In this document: positions 16,039-21,634 of the stretch, piece by piece
Layout of the letters: every line of letters starts with the position of its first letter
Position numbering within the stretch: position 1 is the first letter of the stretch
DNA from: Tranzscheliella williamsii
Lineage: Eukaryota > Basidiomycota > Ustilaginomycetes > Ustilaginales > Ustilaginaceae
DNA length: 21,634 nt
Assembly (NCBI GenBank): GCA_023212725.1
Contig: JALBYF010000122.1
Coordinates: 1-21,634, forward strand
Direction of reading: 5' to 3'
Position numbers and translations under genes: made by a program
The notes under the pieces: model-generated
Told to the model about the DNA's origin: nothing
Database searches by the model: none
What the model saw: only the letters and a program-made list of their open reading frames with translations

Positions 16039-16671
16039 GCGACGCCACTTATTCAATACCTAAAAGGCTTCCGCGTGAATTTCATTTGGTCGGCCTGTGC
16101 GCCGCGACTCGTAATCACACGTCGACGTGATTGACTGCTGTCAGCGACGCCTATAAGCAGGACGATGAATCTGTCGGTAGAGTCCCACCACTGTGCGTGG
16201 GATGATAGTGAAGCGGCTTGCCTCGTGTGGGTTGTGAAGGGAGAGCGTTGTGGGGTCTCGCCAGGCTGGGCGCTTGGTGGGACTGCCGTCGCCGGGACCA
16301 GAGCCCCATCCTACCAGCCAGGCACGGCACAGCCCCACCTCCTCCCGTAAGAGTGGCGGCCCCAATGCTATTCCAGACAGGCTAAAGGCGGCTTGAACAA
16401 AAGCTCTCAGCGCCTAGGCTGCTTCATCTGCGTGAGCCAGCAGCGCAACTCACCCACCTAAATGCAGCACCACCGAGCAGCCGTGCTTTTAAGACCTGTC
16501 GCTCCGTAGTGGCCTCGTGTATAAAAGACAGCCTCTTCTGGCCTGGACGTGCTCACCGCTCAAGTCATCCAATTACCCTTCCCGATACCGTCCGGGAACA
16601 TTGATCTGCAATCCTGCTCCGCGTAAGACAACACTACCTCAAATTGCAACCGCAAGCAAACTGCTCTCAAG
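16039..16671. promoter_or_regulatory. Divergent promoter region between APT1-like and secreted-protein genes
   Basis: About 630 bp without a gene. It contains the perfect 12-bp palindrome CACGTCGACGTG (16118-16129), flanked by AATCA on the left and ATTGA on the right. It has two ACGT cores of the kind bound by bZIP factors. Nearer the right gene is a clear TATA box. Open frames across this interval have no recognisable similarity. Confidence 0.5.
16520..16526 (+). promoter_or_regulatory. TATA box of the secreted-protein gene
   Basis: TATAAAA in the context CGTGTATAAAAGAC lies about 150 bp upstream of the ATG at 16672. It is the best TATA box in the window. TATA-type core promoters in fungi are often those of strongly regulated genes, which would fit a secreted, condition-specific protein; that last step is inference. 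Confidence 0.65.
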
Positions 16672-18033
16672 ATGATTCTAGACAGGATGTTCCCGTGTCT
16701 ACTCGGGCTTGTCATGCTATCCATGGCCGTCTCGAGCTCTCTTGTTCCGCATGAGCAGCGTCTTTCTACCCGGGATGGCGCCGGTGCGGCGACCGGGCAA
16801 GCCGAGCCGGTCGACCTGGGTAAGGTCCGAGTGTCAAGCGACGTCGCCCGGAAGCTCAGCGGCGACGACGTGCACACCAACTCGGCGGACGCCTCCTCCG
16901 AATTAGTGAGCACTGGCCGCGGCGATGAGGGGCAAGAAGCGGAAGCCGGCAAGTCGCATTGCTATCTTGAGCTCAGGGGGACCAAGATCGTGAGTGTCCG
17001 CTACAACATGTCGGTGATACTCGACCGGGACGAAAGCGGGACTACGGACGCTGCTGCCGGCAGCGAGCTCCGGGCGGTCGTGCTCAAGAGCACCTCGGGC
17101 ATCTACTCCCACGAAGACCCCGAGAAGGGCTCTTGTGCCAAGCACCTCACCCGCCACGGCGAGGCGTGCGCCGGCAGGCCCTACGTGATCCCCGACACCC
17201 TCCTCCAGCCTGACGTGACAGCCGATACCACCACGGCAGAGCCGGATAATCTGTATCACACCGGCCCTCACCTCCATGTACTCAAAGAGCGAAGCCGTCT
17301 GCACACGGACGAGCTTCAAAGTGACCCGCAAACGCTCCACGAGGATCATTGGGGGAAACGGTCGCCTCAATTTGACAATGGACTTCAAGATGAAAGGCAT
17401 GCTTCACTGGAGTCTCATCATGTGGAAAAGCGTGGAGAAGGCCTGCTCGCTGGCACACACGGCAAGGACAGTAGCGGAGATGTCCAGATCCGCAAGCGCC
17501 AGCCCCGAAGAGACGAGGAAAGTGCGCGTCGCGCTGACGCATCCTCGGCCGACACGGTCTGTATCGATGCGGTCAAGAGGGAGAGGAGCGTCACCAAGGT
17601 GTTCCCGACCAGCGCGGCCAGCGTTGGAGATGATGCAGGCACGCAGCTGCACATGGAGCTGGCCCGCTCCGAGGAAGAGCAAGGCGTCTGGAGCCAGCGT
17701 ATCTACGACAGCAACGGCCGGGTTGTGGACGAGAAACGGCTGCGCCTGACCGAGGACATGTCGTTCTGGAGGGCCGAGTACTACTGCGCCGCGTGCAAGC
17801 CCGGCCATAAGAAGCACACCGTCTACTACGAGCAGGTCGAGATCGAGGTCGAGGCGGCCGAGGTGCACCACTCGCCTGCCGTCGTCTGCCAGGGCGACGC
17901 AAGCGCTTCGCCCGTGCGGCAGCGCAGCAGCCGGCGCCACAACAAGACGGTGGCCAAGTCCGGTCAAGCCACCACCGTCTACTCCATCGACCGCGTTGGC
18001 CTCGGCTTCTACCACGAGCCCGCAAACGCTTGA
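16672..18033 (+). CDS. Predicted secreted protein with dibasic (Kex2-type) processing sites, unknown family
   Basis: A 453-residue, intron-free protein that I do not recognise. It starts with a signal peptide (hydrophobic core CLLGLVMLSMAVSSS, about residues 9-23; Met6 is an alternative start). Seven cysteines follow (97, 155, 166, 297, 372, 375, 406), with possible N-glycosylation at Asn112 (NMS) and Asn424 (NKT). A central basic-site cluster has KR at 229-230, 253-254 and 275-276, and RR at 279-280 and 286-287. Cleavage there would release peptides of about 24 and 22 residues and separate an N-terminal domain with three cysteines from a C-terminal domain with four. The C-terminal part contains the pair YYCAACKPGHKKH. 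Codon choice in the central third looks less GC-rich than in the flanks. A secreted effector, adhesin or peptide precursor are all possible. Confidence 0.65.
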   Translation: MILDRMFPCLLGLVMLSMAVSSSLVPHEQRLSTRDGAGAATGQAEPVDLGKVRVSSDVARKLSGDDVHTNSADASSELVSTGRGDEGQEAEAGKSHCYLELRGTKIVSVRYNMSVILDRDESGTTDAAAGSELRAVVLKSTSGIYSHEDPEKGSCAKHLTRHGEACAGRPYVIPDTLLQPDVTADTTTAEPDNLYHTGPHLHVLKERSRLHTDELQSDPQTLHEDHWGKRSPQFDNGLQDERHASLESHHVEKRGEGLLAGTHGKDSSGDVQIRKRQPRRDEESARRADASSADTVCIDAVKRERSVTKVFPTSAASVGDDAGTQLHMELARSEEEQGVWSQRIYDSNGRVVDEKRLRLTEDMSFWRAEYYCAACKPGHKKHTVYYEQVEIEVEAAEVHHSPAVVCQGDASASPVRQRSSRRHNKTVAKSGQATTVYSIDRVGLGFYHEPANA

Positions 18034-18253
18034 CGCCTCGATGCCTATTTGCAGCGTGCGCGCGACAGTAGCCCGCGCGCTCGACGCTGATGGCACAGCA
18101 CCACGCCGTATGACACAGCTTTGGCCTTACCATCACCCGCCTGTCTCATGACTAGCCCCGCTCCTGCACCGTAGCTCCTCCGCTTCTGATCGTATCGACA
18201 CTCAATGACGTTTTGAACATAGTTTCCGTTGTCTAGCATCACGCCATTGTGCG

Positions 18254-19351
18254 TTATCCAGCGCGTGTGAGCTTCAGGATCAGGTCCCAGAACGTCTGGC
18301 CGTGGAGAATCTCGTCGTGGCCGCCCTGGCACGACGAAGAAGCGCGGGGGGACGGCGGGTTAGCGACGCACATGGCCAGCGGACAGATGCAGTGTACGAC
18401 TCACTCTGAGAGAGACGAACTCGGCCGAGATCTGGGAAGAGTGCTGGATGGTGAGCTCCGGGTATACGGAGCTGATTGGCTTCTGTTGTCCGTTGATGGT
18501 GGTCATAGAGGCGAGTCCGTCCGAAGGCAGCTCTACGCGGACAACCGTGCGCGGGCTGGTGGTGGGAAGGAGGCGGTCGATGTGAAGCAGCGCATCGATG
18601 CTCTGGCGGAAGCTGAGCAGCTCGTCGTCTCTCGAGTGCCATACGTGGAGCTTTTTGTTGGCGAGAGCGAGGTTCCAGTGCTGGACAGAGACAGGGTCGT
18701 AGTTTGCCGGCAGGGCCTGAGGCGGGAAGGCCTGCGCGACAAAGGCCTGGTAGTCTGGATACTCGTCCAGCAGGTCTGTGACCGAGTAGATGCCGTCCTG
18801 CGGTGTGTTGCGCGGGGAAGCAGGCGCGTCTCAGCGGAACAGCGCGGGAAAGCAAGGGGAGGCGGGCTACTCACCACCAGAACACACGTCTCGATAGCTT
18901 GGATCACGCGCTGGCTCGACGGCGGCATGGACGGCAGCGAGGCGCGGGGGTCCCGTTCTGGATCGCCGATGACCAGGGCTGCGAGCGTGAGCCACGCGCC
19001 GATCGAGTGGCCCACCACGGTCCAGCCATGCTGCGGCACGTCGCGGCGCGTGCAGAGGTACTCGAGCGCAGCCACGACGTCTCGACAGTGCGCAGGATGG
19101 ACATACCTGGCCACACCCCCCGCCTCGTCCTGGACCGACAAGCGGTAGTCAACCACAGCAACCGCCAAGCCCGCCCTGCACAGGTAGCATGCCAAATCCT
19201 GATGCTCCTTCCGCGACCCGCTCCGCCACGCCCCGCCATGCACGAACACAACCAGCGCCGACGCTGCCGCCGTGCTCGGCAGGTAGAGGTCCAGCTGCTG
19301 CTCCGAGCTGCCCCCCGGCACATAGCTAATAGCTTCGGGTGCTACTGACAT
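18254..19351 (-). CDS. BNA7: Kynurenine formamidase-like alpha/beta hydrolase
   Basis: Three exons, 19351-18875, 18797-18405 and 18325-18254, with introns of 77 nt (GTGAGT...CGCAG) and 79 nt (GTGAGT...GCCAG), both phase 0. The product is 313 residues. The protein follows yeast Bna7: FVHGGAW (oxyanion hole, about 38-42), VDYRLS, GHSIGA (Ser116), then VLV joined to DGIYSVTDLLDEYPDYQAF across intron 1, WHSRDDELLSFRQS (Asp217) and GGHDEIL (His293) in the 24-codon last exon. Kynurenine formamidase hydrolyses N-formylkynurenine to kynurenine in the tryptophan-to-NAD pathway. The start is the ATG at 19351; the frame opens further only to a TTG. An extra segment of about 35 residues precedes the last exon compared with yeast. 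Another small-molecule esterase role is possible. The gene converges on the secreted-protein gene with 220 bp between stops. Confidence 0.8.
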
Positions 19352-19593
19352 CCTCGACTGCAATGGGCGAGATACGCAGGCGTAGAGAAGGTAGGGAGCT
19401 GCAAAGGCACGAGAAGCAAGGTCGCGTACTGGAGCCCCTTTGGCCTGTTGGCCGCTCCGGCAGTTTGGTCGGCTATCAGCGCTAATCAGGGTCCAGCCAC
19501 GAATCTACTAACAATTGGCCATTTGGTCGATGCTCACGCCACCTCGTCGACAGCACTTCCGTTCGATCAGCTACTCATAGATGCATACACAGG

Positions 19594-19649
19594 AGGTATC
19601 AATTGTACAAAGCGGACTTGAAGGTATCAACTGTACAAAGCGGACTTGA
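19594..19649. repeat. 28-bp tandem duplication across the GH5 stop codon
   Basis: Two adjacent 28-bp copies (19594-19621 and 19622-19649) differ at one base (AATTG versus AACTG). The right copy contains the last seven codons and the stop of the GH5-like gene. The left copy lies just downstream in the 3' flank and repeats those codons, ending in its own TGA (FKSALYN then stop), but 28 bp puts it out of frame. Confidence 0.9.
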
Positions 19650-21252
19650 AGGAGGCCAAGCCTTGGCTATAGCCGTGTTGGAACTCCCAGATCATCTTGC
19701 TGCCCTCTCCCTTGTCTCTGGCGTGGGCGGCGGTCCTGGTCTTGAGCCACTGGCCTTCGAATCCGATCTCGTTGGAAGGGTCCGATCTAGCAAAGGCGAG
19801 CGAATCTTCCCAGGCGAGGCGGAAGCCATCGGCAAAGCGCCAGTGCTCGTAAGGGCCGCCCTTTTGGCCGTCCCAGTAGGCTTGGTGAGCGGCTGAGGCA
19901 GTGTCTTGGGCGGGCTGTCGCGCAGCTTCTAGCTCCTGCGCTGCTTTTCGCCGTCCCTTGTGCGGGTCCAGGTGCTGCGGAAGTACGCCGCTCTCAACGG
20001 CGGAAATGAAGCCCCAGCCGGTGTCCGGCCCACCCTCCTTCTTGAGCGTCCAGAAGAAGTAGCCGGCGCAGAACTTGTCGTAGCTCTTCCACTGATTGTA
20101 GGCGTAAGCTGCCTTGGCGGACCGCTTCTGTGGCTTGCCTTGGAGATGATGCAACGAAGCGGGATTCAGGGCTGCACTCCACTCTCCGATGATCAAGGAG
20201 CGGCCGGAACGTTGAGACATTTTCTGCAGCCAGGCGGCTGTCTCGCCGCAGCCAGTGGTGTCGGATGGATGTGGGGAGGCGCCGGGATGGAGCTTGGCAG
20301 CGTGGTCCTCGCACGGGATGGCGTGGTCCTGGGGTGTGAAACAGCGATAGAGATGGTAATCTGCCACCAAGAAGTTGTCGCTGGCTGCCTTTTGACCGAC
20401 GAAGCCTGTGTAGTGGTTTGTGTCCCAGGCATCGCCGAGATAGAGGGGCAACGAGGCGGCCTCGGGCGAAGCGGAGCGGATCTGCCTGATCGTGGTCACG
20501 TAGAAGGCCTCAAGGTGGGCCGAATTCTTTGGCTCGTTGATGAGTTCCAGACCGACGACATTGTGGTACTGTGCATAGTCGCGTGCCATTGCTGTAAGGA
20601 TGCGCGATGTCTTTTGCTGGTCAGTGGACGACGACCAGAGGGCCGCCTTGCCGCCGCTGACACCACAATGACCATCGGCATTCTGGCCGGACGGTGCGCC
20701 GTGCAGATCGATCAGGACACCGATACTGTGCTGTGCCGCCTTTTGGATGGCTTGGTGTATACGCTGGTAAGCGGCAGTATAAATGGATGCGAAGGGTGCG
20801 TAGTCGGTATCGTTGATCAACAAACGGGTTTTTTCGTCTGGATGGCCGGCGAGAAAGTGAAAATAGCCGATGGGGATACGGACGGTGTTGATGCCGTGGG
20901 CTACCATCCAACGAAAGTCGCCGTCGTCGATGAAATGGTCCCAGTGGTGCTCAAGCATGGCTTTCGCCTCGCTGGTATCCATGCCGGCAACGACATCAAG
21001 CTCGCTCTCTGTCGGCTGCTTTGCCTTGTGAAAGAGGGATGGAGTGAGCCATGCTTCGAGGGAGAACCAAGAGCCAAGATTGACACCGCGCTGCTTTCGA
21101 TGGAGATAGATGTCTCTCTCGGTTGGAGCCGAATCGGTCGAAGTGGGTGGTGGTGCGAGCGAGTGACGATGGGAATCAGACGGGCGAGCAGCGCCTCCAG
21201 AGCCCGGCTTACTGTCGAAGCTCTGTTGCACCTTGCCTAGAAATTTCTTCAT
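19627..21252 (-). CDS. GH5-family beta-glucanase-like protein, no signal peptide
   Basis: A 541-residue, intron-free glycoside hydrolase of family 5, related to fungal exo-beta-1,3-glucanases. Landmarks are RGVNLGSWFSLEAWLTPSLF (about 55-74), GINTVRIPIGYFHF, IDLHGAPSGQNADGHCG (about 181-197), the acid/base motif LINEPKN (Glu240), WDTNHYTGF, DYHLYRCF and the nucleophile motif IIGEWSAAL (Glu357). FFWTLKKEGGPDTGWGF follows. Both catalytic glutamates are present. There is no secretion signal; the protein begins MKKFLGKVQQSF followed by a Ser/Pro-rich stretch. It therefore resembles intracellular GH5 proteins such as yeast Ybr056w rather than the secreted Exg1 type. The C-terminal region (YEHWRFADGFRLAWEDSLAF, about 468-487) is an extension of this intracellular group as I recall it. 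The frame is open upstream to a GTG, but the ATG at 21252 is the first. Substrate is unproven. Confidence 0.85.
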   Translation of the reverse strand: MKKFLGKVQQSFDSKPGSGGAARPSDSHRHSLAPPPTSTDSAPTERDIYLHRKQRGVNLGSWFSLEAWLTPSLFHKAKQPTESELDVVAGMDTSEAKAMLEHHWDHFIDDGDFRWMVAHGINTVRIPIGYFHFLAGHPDEKTRLLINDTDYAPFASIYTAAYQRIHQAIQKAAQHSIGVLIDLHGAPSGQNADGHCGVSGGKAALWSSSTDQQKTSRILTAMARDYAQYHNVVGLELINEPKNSAHLEAFYVTTIRQIRSASPEAASLPLYLGDAWDTNHYTGFVGQKAASDNFLVADYHLYRCFTPQDHAIPCEDHAAKLHPGASPHPSDTTGCGETAAWLQKMSQRSGRSLIIGEWSAALNPASLHHLQGKPQKRSAKAAYAYNQWKSYDKFCAGYFFWTLKKEGGPDTGWGFISAVESGVLPQHLDPHKGRRKAAQELEAARQPAQDTASAAHQAYWDGQKGGPYEHWRFADGFRLAWEDSLAFARSDPSNEIGFEGQWLKTRTAAHARDKGEGSKMIWEFQHGYSQGLASFKSALYS

Positions 21253-21531
21253 GACGGCTGCCTGGTTACTGATAGTGACTGTGAGGATGGCTTCCTGGCG
21301 CCGTTGTGCTTCTTTGTATCTTGAGCCATGACGGTCGATGGTGAGGCAGCTTGGTGGCTTCCAGGGCGGTGCTGCACCATCCACCTCCACATTAGAGAGG
21401 CACAGGTGGTTGGTGGTTGTTACATCTGCGGGGTGGATTATATTAGAACTAGCGACTATGGGTGTCGCGCTTGGAAAAGGATTGATTCGTTTTGTCTGTG
21501 CAAACTACTACTTTACTTATGGAAGTAATGA
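21253..21531. promoter_or_regulatory. Upstream region of the GH5-like gene
   Basis: About 280 bp without a gene between the GH5-like start and the LTR-like sequence. No clear TATA box or named element is visible. If the adjoining LTR is real, its insertion leaves only this much of the original promoter next to the gene. Confidence 0.35.
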
Positions 21532-21634
21532 TGTTATAGACGAGTTAGTCTAGACTTGTATGGACAAGTTCTCTCGAGGGATATCGAGAGAATGATGTGC
21601 TTATATATGTACACGAAGGATCTCCCAGAAGCTT
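21532..21634 (+). mobile_element. Possible 5' part of an LTR (retroelement), cut by the window edge
   Basis: The sequence changes character at TGTTATAGACG (21532), a start of the TGTTA type common in Copia-like LTRs. It contains a 10-bp palindrome AGTCTAGACT (21547-21556), an inverted pair ACTTGT/ACAAGT (21554-21569), a perfect 9-bp inverted repeat TTCTCTCGA/TCGAGAGAA (21569-21592) and a TATA-like CTTATATATG near 21600. No second LTR, primer-binding site or target duplication can be seen because the window ends at 21634. Confidence 0.35.

Noticed and set aside
19960..21240. Plus-strand open frame of 426 codons antisense to the GH5-like gene
   Set aside because: Long only because of the codon bias of the opposite strand; no domain recognised, while the minus strand has a full GH5 enzyme.

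Overview
This window looks like nuclear DNA of a basidiomycete fungus, most likely a smut-type (Ustilaginomycotina) genome. The genes are GC-rich and closely packed, with none or only one or two short introns of 68-107 nt. The introns carry GTAAGT/GTGAGT-like donors and CAG/TAG acceptors. The proteins are typical fungal housekeeping and secreted families. The organism assignment is inference from gene content and style, not from a marker gene.

Layout. Positions 1-2440 hold no convincing gene. They contain two blocks of a degenerate 16-bp minisatellite (1-289 and 815-942), LTR-like debris, and a MITE-like element with 40-bp imperfect inverted termini (1316-1510). Nine supported genes follow: a DUF1769-family protein (+, 2441-4201); an Mpv17/PMP22-family membrane protein (-, 4460-5267, 2 exons); an NAT9-type N-acetyltransferase (-, 6116-6936, 2 exons); a membrane-anchored LEA/apolipoprotein-like repeat protein (+, 7457-9382); a PAF-acetylhydrolase-like lipase (+, 10064-12166); a PIG3-type NADPH:quinone oxidoreductase with a mitochondrial leader (+, 13540-14832); an acyl-protein thioesterase (-, 14914-15837, 3 exons); an unrecognised secreted protein with dibasic processing sites (+, 16672-18033); and a kynurenine-formamidase-like hydrolase (-, 18254-19351, 3 exons). 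A tenth, a GH5 beta-glucanase-like protein without a signal peptide (-, 19627-21252), closes the gene run. What may be the start of an LTR lies at 21532-21634.

The genes do not form an obvious pathway or cluster. Two themes recur: hydrolases acting on lipid or acyl substrates (PAF-AH, APT1) and mitochondrial or membrane proteins (Mpv17-like, PIG3-like, possibly the LEA-like protein). Divergent pairs (NAT9/LEA-like and APT1/secreted protein) share intergenic regions that carry a hairpin and a perfect 12-bp palindrome respectively.

Most notable observations: (i) the LEA-like protein is built from 17 Trp/Leu-anchored helical units of exactly 18 or 22 residues, so indels of one helical turn keep an amphipathic stripe in register; (ii) the MITE-like element at 1316-1510; (iii) the secreted protein with a cluster of dibasic sites that would release peptides of about 22-24 residues; (iv) an in-frame, membrane-anchor-like N-terminal extension upstream of APT1; (v) a 28-bp tandem duplication across the GH5 stop codon. 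No CRISPR array, rRNA or tRNA was found.
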